Assembly: GCA_001795535.1 (NCBI GenBank)
Contig: MGPK01000032.1
Span: 42,874 to 77,053 of the forward strand
Direction: 5' to 3'
DNA: 34,180 nucleotides
DNA from: Deltaproteobacteria bacterium GWA2_54_12
Lineage (GTDB): Bacteria; Desulfobacterota; GWC2-55-46
The translations under genes were made by a program, and so were the position numbers. Numbering within the stretch: position 1 is the stretch's first letter; every line of letters starts with the position of its first letter. Below are positions 17,687 to 24,673 of the stretch, piece after piece. Under the pieces are notes generated by a model. It worked only from the letters and a program-made list of their open reading frames with translations, made no database searches and was not told the DNA's origin.

Positions 17687-18499
17687 TTATTGTGCGCAGC
17701 CCGGGCAGAACCTCAGGCCTGTTTCAAGGAAGCTCCCTTCCATGTCAACGGGAAGGGGCGGGAACGGCGCGGCTTTTTTTACGGCCTTCAACAGTGATGC
17801 GTCAAATGCCTTGTCGCCCGAGCTCTTTTCCACGGATACATCAAGGAGCTTGCCAGTGCGGGCTATTTTGACAGATACTATGATCTCAATGCTGTCGTTA
17901 ACGCCAATGGGGTATTGCCAGTTCTCATCTACATAACTCTTTATGACCCCGAAATAGGCCGGGTACTTTTTCTCAAGGTCTACTTTCGAAGCCCCGCTTG
18001 CCGGGTTTTGCGGCGCGGAAGTCTGCGGCTTCAAGGCTGGCGCTGCTTTTGGCGAAGCGGCCCTTGAGCCTATCTCTTCCCTGAGTTTTGATACGCGCGC
18101 ATCTCTTGACTGCCGCTCCGCTTCCATTTTCTTTTTAAGGTCGTCTATGGTTGAGGCTACCAGGGCCTCGTCCTTGCGGCGTTCGACCTTTTTCTCAAGC
18201 TTTTTAATCGTGTCGTCGACAGAGGGCTTCTCCTTGACCTTTATGGCCTCGGGAGAGACTTTAAGCGGCTCGGCCTTGAGTGCGGCCTTTGCAAGCGGCA
18301 CTGGCGGCGCTGGCTCTTCTTTTACAGCTTCGGCGATTGGTGCCGGGCCGGGCCGGGGGCCCTGGGCCACGAGGTCAACGGTGTATACCGGCGTTATGAA
18401 GACCCGGCTTGCACCGGAGGCGAACAGGAGCGCCACTGCCGCAAGGAGCGCTGCGTGCAGTATGATCGACCCGGCAAGCGTCTTGCCGAAGCCGTTCAT
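17687..18499 (-). CDS. tolA: TolA/TonB-family energy-transducing protein (TolA position)
   Basis: A protein of 270 residues with one membrane anchor near the N-terminus (LAGSIILHAALLAAVALLFAS). A Pro/Ala/Lys-rich region and a charged helical stretch (about 80-170, rich in Lys, Glu and Arg) follow. The C-terminal domain has the TonB/TolA signature (YPAYFGVIKSYVDENWQYP ... VKIARTGKLLDVSVEKSSG). Its place between tolR and tolB makes TolA the likely role: coupling proton-driven TolQR motion to the outer membrane. The final residues CPGCAQ include a CxxC not usual for the family. ATG 18499 has GAGG 7 bases upstream; a GTG at 18514 overlapping the tolR stop (GTGA) is an alternative. Confidence 0.9.
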   Translation of the reverse strand: MNGFGKTLAGSIILHAALLAAVALLFASGASRVFITPVYTVDLVAQGPRPGPAPIAEAVKEEPAPPVPLAKAALKAEPLKVSPEAIKVKEKPSVDDTIKKLEKKVERRKDEALVASTIDDLKKKMEAERQSRDARVSKLREEIGSRAASPKAAPALKPQTSAPQNPASGASKVDLEKKYPAYFGVIKSYVDENWQYPIGVNDSIEIIVSVKIARTGKLLDVSVEKSSGDKAFDASLLKAVKKAAPFPPLPVDMEGSFLETGLRFCPGCAQ

Positions 18500-18510
18500 G
18501 GAAGGGCCTC

Positions 18511-18924
18511 TCACCGGGCCTCTTCCGGCTCGGTCATCATGCCGACTTTTTTTATCCCGGCCTTCCTGATGTCTGCCATCGCCTCCACGACCGCGCCGTA
18601 CGGCACGGCTTTATCGGCCCTTAAAAGGACCATCTTGTCCTTATTGGCCGCGGCGATAGCTTCAAGTTTTTCCGCGAGTTCCTTGCGCTTGAACTGCCTG
18701 CCGTTCAGGTATACGCGCTTTGCCTTATCTATCGTGACGACGAGAGGCTCGTCCTGCGAGTTTATCGCCGTGGCCTCGACCTGAGGCAGGTTCACATCAA
18801 GGCCTTCCTGCATCATGGGGGCGGTGACCATGAAGATTATGAGGAGCACCAGCATCACATCCACCAGCGGCGTGACATTTATCTGGGACATGAGGACCCT
18901 TCCTTTGCGGCTGCCGGTCTCCAT
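18511..18924 (-). CDS. tolR: Biopolymer transport protein TolR/ExbD
   Basis: A 137-residue inner-membrane protein with one membrane segment (VTPLVDVMLVLLIIFMVTAP). It carries the functional Asp at residue 22, which corresponds to Asp23 of E. coli TolR and lines the proton path. The periplasmic part (about 45-137) is of normal length. It forms the ion-driven motor with TolQ and energises TolA. It starts 4 bp after tolQ and its stop meets the possible GTG start of tolA, so translation is tightly coupled. Confidence 0.95.
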   Translation of the reverse strand: METGSRKGRVLMSQINVTPLVDVMLVLLIIFMVTAPMMQEGLDVNLPQVEATAINSQDEPLVVTIDKAKRVYLNGRQFKRKELAEKLEAIAAANKDKMVLLRADKAVPYGAVVEAMADIRKAGIKKVGMMTEPEEAR

Positions 18925-18928
18925 GCCC

Positions 18929-19630
18929 TTATCCTTTTTTGCCTGCCTGTTTTTCTATGACATTCATGAGGTCCGAGGAGAAGTTGTTCATCTCGGTCGT
19001 GATGCGACCTATCCTCGTAAGTATATGATTATAACCCATGACGGCCGGTATTGCCGCAAGAAGGCCCATGGCTGTTGCCACAAGCGCCTCTGATATGCCG
19101 GGGGCCACGACCGCGAGGTTGGCGGAACCCTTAGCCCCGATGTCCCTGAAAGAGGTCATTATGCCCCAGACGGTGCCGAAAAGACCTATGAACGGGGCGG
19201 TGTTGCCTGTTGTGGCGAGAAAGCCCACGGCGTACTCTAACTTCGCTGTCTCGATGTCAGCGGCTTTTTTGATTATGCGCTGGAACCTGTCGAGGTCTTC
19301 GCGCTGGAGCCAGGGAGAGCCGCCGTCGGCGGACTTCATCTGGCTTGAGAGCTCGTTGTAGGCGGAGTTGAAGATAGCCGCAAGAGGCGTGTTGGTAAAA
19401 CTTTTGGAAGCAGCCTGGACCTGCGCGAACTGGCGTTTTTCCCAGAAGATGTCGTAGAAGGCCGTTGTCTCCTTTTCGATTTTCTTAAGGAGCAGGACCT
19501 TGTACGCTATTATGGCCCAGGAGAATACCGAGAACACAAGCAAGGCCAGGAGCACGAACTTGACCATCGGTCCCGCTCCCCAGACCATCTCCCAGAGCCC
19601 GGTTTTTGAAGAAATAGCCGGGATATCCAA
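18929..19630 (-). CDS. tolQ: TolQ/ExbB-type proton channel protein
   Basis: A 233-residue inner-membrane protein with three membrane segments, at about 24-46 (VKFVLLALLVFSVFSWAIIAY), 133-155 (FLATTGNTAPFIGLFGTVWGIM) and 170-200. The GNTAPFIGLFGTVWGI stretch is the family hallmark and carries the polar residues of the proton path. With TolR it forms the motor of the Tol system. The start is TTG at 19630, supported by GAGGAG 8 bases upstream. It is the first gene of the minus-strand tol cluster; ybgC, which precedes tolQ in many bacteria, is not in the window. Confidence 0.95.
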   Translation of the reverse strand: MDIPAISSKTGLWEMVWGAGPMVKFVLLALLVFSVFSWAIIAYKVLLLKKIEKETTAFYDIFWEKRQFAQVQAASKSFTNTPLAAIFNSAYNELSSQMKSADGGSPWLQREDLDRFQRIIKKAADIETAKLEYAVGFLATTGNTAPFIGLFGTVWGIMTSFRDIGAKGSANLAVVAPGISEALVATAMGLLAAIPAVMGYNHILTRIGRITTEMNNFSSDLMNVIEKQAGKKG

Positions 19631-19788
19631 AATCAGTTCTCCTCTTTTTTAAATTGCCGTGCGGGCAAGCCCTGAGGGCACAATATAGCCCATCGGGGGG
19701 GTGCGTTCCGTGACTTTTATCTGTTTGAAAAGTTTAATTAAAGGTAACATCATTGTACCCCTTAGTCAACCTCAACACGAAAAAATGT

Positions 19789-19817
19789 TTGCTTAAAAAG
19801 CCGCTTTGAAATAGAAT
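19789..19817 (+). promoter_or_regulatory. Possible sigma-70 promoter of crcB
   Basis: TTGCTT at 19789-19794 and TAGAAT at 19812-19817 are 17 bp apart, which places the start near 19824, about 28 bases before the crcB ATG. The -10 is good and the -35 is weak. The surrounding gap 19631-19851 separates divergent tolQ and crcB; I saw no fluoride riboswitch pattern in it. Confidence 0.4.
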
Positions 19818-19851
19818 ATCCACGCATAAATACACAGGTTTTCCAAGGCGC

Positions 19852-20223
19852 ATGAAACTAATCCTCCTGGCATCGGCCGGTGCAATCGGCACGCTCGCAA
19901 GGTATCTTCTCGGAGGCCTCGTCCAGAGGCTTTACGGCGGCTCCTTTCCGTGGGGCACTTTCGCGGTCAACATGACCGGGACATTCCTTTTCGGGCTGGT
20001 CTGGTCTCTGGCCGAAGACAGGCTCATAATCAGCGGAGAGGCGAGGGTCGTCATACTCGTCGGCTTCATGGGCGCGTTCACGACATTCTCGAGTTTGATG
20101 TTCGAGACCGGCGAGCTTATGCGCGACTCCCAGTGGGCCCTTGCCTTCGGCAATCTGGCTTTGCAGAATATTACGGGTATACTTTTTCTTTTCATAGGTT
20201 TTGCAATCGGCAGACTGATATAA
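19852..20223 (+). CDS. crcB: Fluoride channel Fluc/CrcB
   Basis: A 123-residue membrane protein with four hydrophobic segments, the standard size for a dual-topology Fluc channel that expels fluoride. The family marks are present: GTFAVNMTGTFLFG with N40 in the second segment, and GFMGAFTTFSSLMFE, whose Phe and Thr/Ser residues line the pore. An AAGG lies just before the ATG. A DUF190 gene follows 63 bp downstream on the same strand, a pairing known in other genomes. No second crcB copy is nearby, consistent with a homodimer. Confidence 0.95.
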   Translation: MKLILLASAGAIGTLARYLLGGLVQRLYGGSFPWGTFAVNMTGTFLFGLVWSLAEDRLIISGEARVVILVGFMGAFTTFSSLMFETGELMRDSQWALAFGNLALQNITGILFLFIGFAIGRLI

Positions 20224-20262
20224 AAATTGCTCTTTTTCCTGACCTTAAGTGTCAGGGCAGCC
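20222..20262. repeat. Palindromic element B, truncated copy (crcB to DUF190 gene)
   Basis: It starts exactly at the crcB stop with AAAAATTGCTCTTTTTCCTGAC, as in the copy at 14592, but after a 6-bp hairpin (CCTGAC at 20238-20243, GTCAGG at 20251-20256) it passes straight to GGCAGC. It looks like the left end of the element joined to its last bases. Confidence 0.65.
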
Positions 20263-20286
20263 TAAAGTCATAATAGGAGGCTTTCC

Positions 20287-20628
20287 ATGAAACTCCCGGA
20301 AGAATCAGATCTCCTCAGAATATTCGTCGGCGAAAGCGACAGGTTCGAGGGCCGCCCCCTTTACCAGGCCGTTGTAGAAGAGGCGCGCGGCAGGGGAATG
20401 GCAGGGGCGACCGTGCTCCGTGGCCTCATGGGTTTTGGGGCCACCAGCCGCCTGCATACCGTGAAGGTGCTGAGGATATCCGAAGACCTTCCGATGGTCG
20501 TGGAGATAGTGGACCGGCCTGAGCGCATTGAGGCCTTTCTCCCTGAGCTTGAGCGCATGGTCCCCGAAGGGCTCATAACAATCGAGAAAGTAAGGGTTAT
20601 CGCTTACAGGGGCAAAAGGGAGGGTTGA
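20287..20628 (+). CDS. DUF190 (PII-like) protein
   Basis: A 113-residue soluble protein of the DUF190 family, whose fold resembles PII signal proteins. Typical features are LLRIFVGESDRFEGRPLYQAVVEEARGRG near the start, then GATVLRGLMGFG, and VVEIVDRPERIEAFLPEL in the second half. AGGAGG lies 7 bases before the ATG. DUF190 genes often sit next to crcB, so a role in fluoride response or in tuning the channel is plausible; its ligand is not known to me. It is probably co-transcribed with crcB. Confidence 0.9.
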   Translation: MKLPEESDLLRIFVGESDRFEGRPLYQAVVEEARGRGMAGATVLRGLMGFGATSRLHTVKVLRISEDLPMVVEIVDRPERIEAFLPELERMVPEGLITIEKVRVIAYRGKREG

Positions 20629-20712
20629 GCGGCCCTTCAGCCGCAGAGCCAACCTTCTATCCAACCAAGTATTTACGAAGTATTTATTTTTTTAACTCTG
20701 CCTTGTTTTTTC

Positions 20713-20742
20713 TTGACACCGCACAACATGTTGTGGTTTACT
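20713..20742 (+). promoter_or_regulatory. Probable nrdJ promoter
   Basis: A consensus -35 TTGACA at 20713-20718 and a TTTACT -10 at 20737-20742 are separated by 18 bp, giving a start near 20749 and a leader of about 200 bases. The spacer is occupied by a perfect palindrome (see next entry). The rest of 20629-20949 is AT-rich leader with a 7-bp hairpin, ATATAGC/GCTATAT, at 20908-20929, just upstream of the ribosome site. Confidence 0.55.
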
Positions 20743-20767
20743 TACCCTCACAACACAATATAGACCA
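20722..20767 (+). promoter_or_regulatory. nrdJ: Pair of NrdR-like operator boxes upstream of nrdJ
   Basis: Box 1 is the perfect 14-bp palindrome CACAACATGTTGTG (20722-20735). Box 2 is ACACAATATAGACC (about 20753-20766), close to the known NrdR consensus acaCwATATwGtgt. Their centres are 31 bp apart, three helical turns, which is the usual arrangement for paired NrdR boxes. Box 1 lies between the -35 and -10 and box 2 lies just after the start site, both positions suited to repression. That NrdR acts here is inference from this pattern and from the downstream ribonucleotide reductase gene. Confidence 0.65.
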
Positions 20768-20949
20768 TTTCCTAATCAAATCAACAGGTTAGTTCCACAC
20801 GCCTTTTGCGCTTTTCTTTTTTTTAAAACGGGCTGGTGGGCGAGGTTTTTATTTGGGGCCGAAACTGTATTTATTAGATATTAAAAGCCGTATTTATTGA
20901 AATTATTATATAGCGCACTAAAGCTATATTAGAAGTAAAGGGGGGACGA

Positions 20950-23313
20950 ATGGACCAAGACATGTACAGCCGTTTACTTAAGGCGGAGCCAGCCAAAAAG
21001 ACACCTCAAAAGGCGCACGCCGAGACCATGCCCGCGATAGAGATAGCCGAGAACGGGCGCAGGGTTCTGGAAAAGCGTTACCTCAAGAGAGACGCCGAGG
21101 GAAAGACCCTCGAAACTATAGAAGAGATGTTCTGGCGCGTTGCCGCCAATATCGCCGAGGGCGACAGGAAGTTTGACAAGAACGCCGATGTCGAGGCTGT
21201 CGCCAGAGAGTTCTACGCGATGATGGCCGCCCTCGAGTTCATGCCCAACTCGCCGACACTCATGAACGCTGGTAGGGAATTGCAGCAGCTTTCAGCCTGT
21301 TTCGTCCTTCCGGTCGAGGACTCGATGGAGTCCATCTTCGAGGCCGTAAAGCACACCGCCCTCATCCACAAGTCTGGCGGCGGCACGGGTTTTTCGTTCT
21401 CCAGGCTCCGTCCTTCGGGAGATTCGGTTGGCTCCACCTCCGGCATATCCTCCGGCCCCATCTCCTTCATGACTGTATTTGACAGCGCGACCGAAGCGAT
21501 AAAGCAGGGCGGCACCAGAAGGGGCGCCAACATGGGCATCCTCCGCGTAGACCACCCTGATATCATGAACTTCATCACATGCAAGGAAGACAACACCAAG
21601 CTCAACAACTTCAATGTCTCGGTGAATATTACCGAAGACTTCATGAAGGCCGTCGAAGGGAACGAAGAGTACGACATAATAAGCCCCAGGGACAAAAATG
21701 TCGTCGGCACAAGGAACGCCAGGGAGGTCTTCGACAAGATAGTGAAGATGGCCTGGAGGAACGGCGAGCCCGGCATAATCTTCATAGACAAGATGAACGA
21801 GAACAACCCGACGCCCAATGTCGGCCAGATAGAGTCGACCAACCCGTGCGGCGAGCAGCCGCTCCTTCCGTACGAGTCCTGCAACCTGGGCTCCATCAAC
21901 CTGAGCCGCATGCTCACGAAGACCGGCGAAGGGTTTGAGATAGACTGGGCCAGGCTTGAGTCGACCGTCGGTAAGGCTGTCCATTTCCTCGACAATGTCA
22001 TCGAGATGAACAAGTACCCCATCGAGCAGATAGAAAAAGTTACGAAGTCGAACAGGAAGATAGGCCTCGGCGTCATGGGTTTCGCCGATATGCTTATTCG
22101 TCTCGGCATACCCTACAACTCTGACGAAGCGGTCGCGCTTGCCGAAGAGCTGATGTCCTTCATACAGAGAAAAGGCAGGGAGGCCACGAGGGAGCTGGCT
22201 GCCGACAGGGGAGGCTTCCCCAACTTCAAGGGCTCCATCTACGACGGCAATGGCGAGCCGGTCAGGAACGCTACCGTCACGACTATCGCCCCGACCGGGA
22301 CCATCTCCATCATCTCGGGCTGCTCTTCCGGCATCGAGCCTCTTTTCGCGCTGGCCTTCACCAGAAATGTCATGGAAGGCACCGAGCTTATCGAGGCCAA
22401 CCCGATATTCGAGGAGTACGCCAGGGAAAGGGGCTTTGACAGCCCGGAGATAATGAAGGAAGTAGCGAAAAAGGGCAGCCTGCACGATGTTGAGGGCATA
22501 CCGGATGACATAAGCCGGGTGTTCGTCACGGCGCACGACATATCCCCGGAGTGGCACATAAAGATGCAGGCAGCCTTCCAGAAGTACACGGACAACGCCG
22601 TGAGCAAGACCGTGAACTTCCCGCAGGAAGCCACCATCGAGGATGTCGCCTCGGTCTACATACTCGCGTACAAGCTCGGCTGCAAGGGCGTGACCGTCTA
22701 CAGGGACGGCTCAAGGGACGCGCAGGTGCTGAACATCGGCAGCGAAAAGGCAAAGGCGGCGGTAGAAGCCGTGCCAGCTCCGGTTGAGCACCCGGCTGTG
22801 CACAAGCCCAGGGAGCGGGGCGAAGTCGCTTTCGGCATCACCCGTAAGATGAAGACCGGCTGCGGCAACCTCTACATAACCATCAACGAAGACGAAGAGG
22901 GCCGCCCGTGCGAGATATTCACCCAGATAGGCAAGGCCGGCGGCTGCGTTTCCTCGCAGTGCGAGGCCATGGGCAGGATGACATCCCTTGCTCTGAGGAG
23001 CGGCGTTGAGGCCCAGGAGATAGTGACCCAGATGCGCGGCATAAGCTGCCATCTTCCGGTCGGCTTCGGCGCGGGTAAGGTCTCGTCCTGCGCGGACGCG
23101 ATGGCCCAGGCAATGGACTGGTATCTCGGGTACAAGCTGCAGACAGGCGGGGCCGCCATGACCGACATCAGCGCCCTTAGTAGCCTGCCCAAGCAATACA
23201 CCATGAGCCATGAGGTCTTGAAGCGCGGGGCCTGCCCTGACTGCGGCAGCGCTGTAGAGCACGCGGACGGGTGTCTCGTGTGCAGGGGCTGCGGTTACAG
23301 CGAGTGCGGCTAA
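20950..23313 (+). CDS. nrdJ: Vitamin B12-dependent (class II) ribonucleotide reductase
   Basis: A 787-residue cytoplasmic enzyme that reduces ribonucleotides to deoxyribonucleotides using adenosylcobalamin, so it needs no oxygen. The first active-site Cys is C117 (LSACFVLP); the radical-site loop NPCGEQ is at 298-303 with N298, C300 and E302. GGGTGFSFSRLRP and the TVYRDGSR stretch are also conserved. A TSCPD domain follows (about 636-700, TGCGNLYITINEDEEG). The C-terminus has a Cys-rich tail from CPDC at 762-765 to Cys786, expected to shuttle electrons and bind metal. I see no ATP-cone at the N-terminus. AAAGGGGGG precedes the ATG. Confidence 0.97.
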   Translation: MDQDMYSRLLKAEPAKKTPQKAHAETMPAIEIAENGRRVLEKRYLKRDAEGKTLETIEEMFWRVAANIAEGDRKFDKNADVEAVAREFYAMMAALEFMPNSPTLMNAGRELQQLSACFVLPVEDSMESIFEAVKHTALIHKSGGGTGFSFSRLRPSGDSVGSTSGISSGPISFMTVFDSATEAIKQGGTRRGANMGILRVDHPDIMNFITCKEDNTKLNNFNVSVNITEDFMKAVEGNEEYDIISPRDKNVVGTRNAREVFDKIVKMAWRNGEPGIIFIDKMNENNPTPNVGQIESTNPCGEQPLLPYESCNLGSINLSRMLTKTGEGFEIDWARLESTVGKAVHFLDNVIEMNKYPIEQIEKVTKSNRKIGLGVMGFADMLIRLGIPYNSDEAVALAEELMSFIQRKGREATRELAADRGGFPNFKGSIYDGNGEPVRNATVTTIAPTGTISIISGCSSGIEPLFALAFTRNVMEGTELIEANPIFEEYARERGFDSPEIMKEVAKKGSLHDVEGIPDDISRVFVTAHDISPEWHIKMQAAFQKYTDNAVSKTVNFPQEATIEDVASVYILAYKLGCKGVTVYRDGSRDAQVLNIGSEKAKAAVEAVPAPVEHPAVHKPRERGEVAFGITRKMKTGCGNLYITINEDEEGRPCEIFTQIGKAGGCVSSQCEAMGRMTSLALRSGVEAQEIVTQMRGISCHLPVGFGAGKVSSCADAMAQAMDWYLGYKLQTGGAAMTDISALSSLPKQYTMSHEVLKRGACPDCGSAVEHADGCLVCRGCGYSECG

Positions 23314-23402
23314 AAAATTGCTCTTTTTCCCGATCTCTTTGTTGGGCGGAAATGAAAATATTTCCACCCTGCCTCGACCTCGGAAAAAATAGCTGATTTT
23401 TG
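23312..23402. repeat. Palindromic element B copy (after nrdJ)
   Basis: It starts within the nrdJ stop codon with AAAAAATTGCTCTTTTTCCCGA, contains an inner GGCGGAAA/TTTCC arm pair, and ends with CCTCGGAAAAAATAGCTGATTTTT, an inverted copy of the start. Confidence 0.78.
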
Positions 23403-23405
23403 GGG

Positions 23406-23467
23406 GTAGGGTGGGCATCGCCCACCATTATGGAATGAGATTTTTTTGGCGGGCAGTGCCCGCCCTA
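23406..23467. repeat. Paired GC-rich hairpins (GGTGGGC/GGCGGGC)
   Basis: Two 7-bp hairpins, GGTGGGC-atc-GCCCACC (23410-23426) and GGCGGGC-agt-GCCCGCC (23448-23464), themselves form an outer imperfect palindrome (GTAGGG at one end, CCCTAC at the other). A related hairpin, TGGGC-acc-GCCCA, occurs at 24470-24482, just after the HEPN-like gene. Confidence 0.7.
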
Positions 23468-23490
23468 CAAGACTTGAAAGGGGAAACCTT

Positions 23491-23709
23491 TTGGACATAG
23501 AAATAGACTTTGAGTGCCGCGAGTGCGGGTGGGTGTTCGGGAGGAGTTTTCTGGCGCTTGAGCACGGCAAGGCTTTGAAATGCCCGTTCTGCGCCGGGGC
23601 GTCGGTCACCATAAGAAGCGAGACGGTAAGGGAAGAGGTGACGGAAACCGACCTTCCGGAGCCGTCTCTTGGCGAACGGCTGACGGTCATGAGCAAGATA
23701 AAGCTTTAG
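23491..23709 (+). CDS. Small zinc-ribbon protein
   Basis: A 72-residue protein that starts at TTG 23491, with AAAGGGG 7 bases upstream; an in-frame ATG at 23446 lies inside a repeat and is less likely. Two Cys pairs, CREC (residues 9-12) and CPFC about 25 residues later, form a probable zinc ribbon, and an acidic C-terminal tail follows (ETVREEVTETDLPEP). It looks like a short metal-binding or nucleic-acid-binding protein; I do not recognise a named family. It lies 177 bp after nrdJ and ends 14 bp before a strong terminator, so it may be the last gene of the nrdJ transcript. Confidence 0.7.
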   Translation: MDIEIDFECRECGWVFGRSFLALEHGKALKCPFCAGASVTIRSETVREEVTETDLPEPSLGERLTVMSKIKL

Positions 23710-23720
23710 GTTTGGAATAA

Positions 23721-23758
23721 AGGGGGGGCGTCCCGAAGGGACGCCCCCCTAAGTTTTT
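23721..23758 (+). terminator. Rho-independent terminator
   Basis: A 12-bp GC-rich stem (GGGGGGCGTCCC at 23723-23734, its complement at 23738-23749, loop GAA) is followed by TAAGTTTTT. It closes the nrdJ/zinc-ribbon transcript. Confidence 0.88.
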
Positions 23759-23783
23759 ATAATGTTCAGTGGTAGTTTTTTCA

Positions 23784-23820
23784 GTCATTGCGAGGAAGGG
23801 AACGACGATCTCCGCTCGCT
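23784..23820. repeat. Degenerate 'CATTGCGAGG' dispersed repeat
   Basis: The bases GTCATTGCGAGGAAGGGAAC, followed by GACGATCTC, resemble a short dispersed element that I recall from many environmental bacterial genomes (CATTGCGAGG..CGAAGCGACGAAGCAATCTC). It is degenerate, appears once, and lies between the terminator and the HEPN-like gene. Confidence 0.4.
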
Positions 23821-23879
23821 GTCGGGCTCGTTCGCGCTCAACCGCCCCGTTCTGAGGCTTACCAACACGGAGGAGGACC

Positions 23880-24464
23880 ATGTCCAACGAGAAGCTGGCC
23901 GGTTTGATAGTCGCCCTTGATCGCTTACCTGACAAGTTTCCGACACACAGACATGAGGGAGCCTTCTGGGAGAGTCTCGGTCGTGCGATTGCGACGTTTG
24001 GGTTTCTTGAGGAAATCTTACGTAAGGCGATCTTTGCATTTACCGCAATGCGACTATACAACGAATCGGAGATCCCGGAAGCCTACGATCAATGGCTCTC
24101 CAAATTGGAGCGTGCGCTTATAGACCAATTGAAGAATCTCATTGATGCCTACGGAAAGGCAGTGCGCGAGCATCCAGACGCTACAGTCGATAATCTCGAT
24201 GCTTTGCTGGACAAACTCCGAGAGGCCGCAAAAATACGGAACATTTTGTGCCACGCTTCATGGAGGTTACTGGACGCCAGCGGTGCTTCCCTTCCTTTCT
24301 TCGTAAACCGCCGGAAAGAGGTTGTCGATACTCCCGTAGATCGACAATTTATCGATCAGGTGCAGCGACACGTGGCCGAGCTGGCATGTGCAGTCATAAG
24401 CACCGTTACGCAAATGGGATGGCAGTTACCCGGATCAGCCGGTCCGGGTAAAGCGATCTGGTAG
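23880..24464 (+). CDS. Hypothetical protein with a HEPN-like RNxxxH motif
   Basis: A 194-residue, probably all-helical soluble protein that I do not recognise as a named family. Residues 38-55 (ATFGFLEEILRKAIF) and the R120-N-I-L-C-H125 motif after a long helix resemble HEPN domains, where Rx4-6H is the ribonuclease site; this is inference from a short motif. GGAGGAGG precedes the ATG. Codon use is unlike its neighbours: 12 of 14 Arg codons are CGN, whereas nearby genes mostly use AGG, and ATA is a minority Ile codon. It stands alone between dispersed repeats with no toxin, antitoxin or nuclease partner. Recent transfer is likely. Confidence 0.75.
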   Translation: MSNEKLAGLIVALDRLPDKFPTHRHEGAFWESLGRAIATFGFLEEILRKAIFAFTAMRLYNESEIPEAYDQWLSKLERALIDQLKNLIDAYGKAVREHPDATVDNLDALLDKLREAAKIRNILCHASWRLLDASGASLPFFVNRRKEVVDTPVDRQFIDQVQRHVAELACAVISTVTQMGWQLPGSAGPGKAIW

Positions 24465-24469
24465 CCGGA

Positions 24470-24522
24470 TGGGCACCGCCCACCATCATTTTTACCGGGT
24501 TCAGGTTTGTAACCTGAACCCG
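24470..24522. repeat. Hairpins downstream of the HEPN-like gene
   Basis: TGGGC-acc-GCCCA at 24470-24482 matches the hairpin at 23410. It is followed by a perfect 12-bp stem, CGGGTTCAGGTT (24496-24507), and its complement (24511-24522), with a 3-base loop. No U-tract follows. The remaining bases up to glmU (24523-24652) show nothing I can name. Confidence 0.65.
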
Positions 24523-24652
24523 AATATTCGGCGAAGGTATCGGGCTATGCCCAGTTCCCAATAAATCTTGCTCAATATCCCTGTTTTTATTCGTGATTTT
24601 CTACCAGCTTCTGTCAGGCCCCCACTTCCAAACCCCTTGACGAAACCCCCTG

Positions 24653-24658
24653 TATAAT
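24653..24658 (+). promoter_or_regulatory. Candidate -10 box of glmU
   Basis: A consensus TATAAT lies 15 bases before the glmU ATG, without a convincing -35 at the right distance. If used, the transcript would start about 8-10 bases before the ATG, nearly leaderless, which fits the absence of a Shine-Dalgarno sequence. Confidence 0.35.
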
Positions 24659-24673
24659 ATATTCTTTTAAGCT

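Noticed and set aside
19631-19851. Fluoride riboswitch upstream of crcB
   Set aside because: I looked for the conserved GGNGATGG...pseudoknot pattern and did not find it in this gap.
20743-20949. Cobalamin riboswitch in the nrdJ leader
   Set aside because: The leader is about 200 bases, but no B12-box-like sequence was seen; the control visible here is the NrdR-like boxes.
21292-22557. Long minus-strand open frame (421 codons) opposite nrdJ
   Set aside because: Same reasoning: nrdJ is certain from its motifs, and the opposite frame shows only low-complexity residues forced by codon bias.
23880-24464. HEPN-like gene as part of a complete toxin-antitoxin or defence module
   Set aside because: No adjacent antitoxin, nucleotidyltransferase or other defence gene is present, so only an orphan gene can be claimed.
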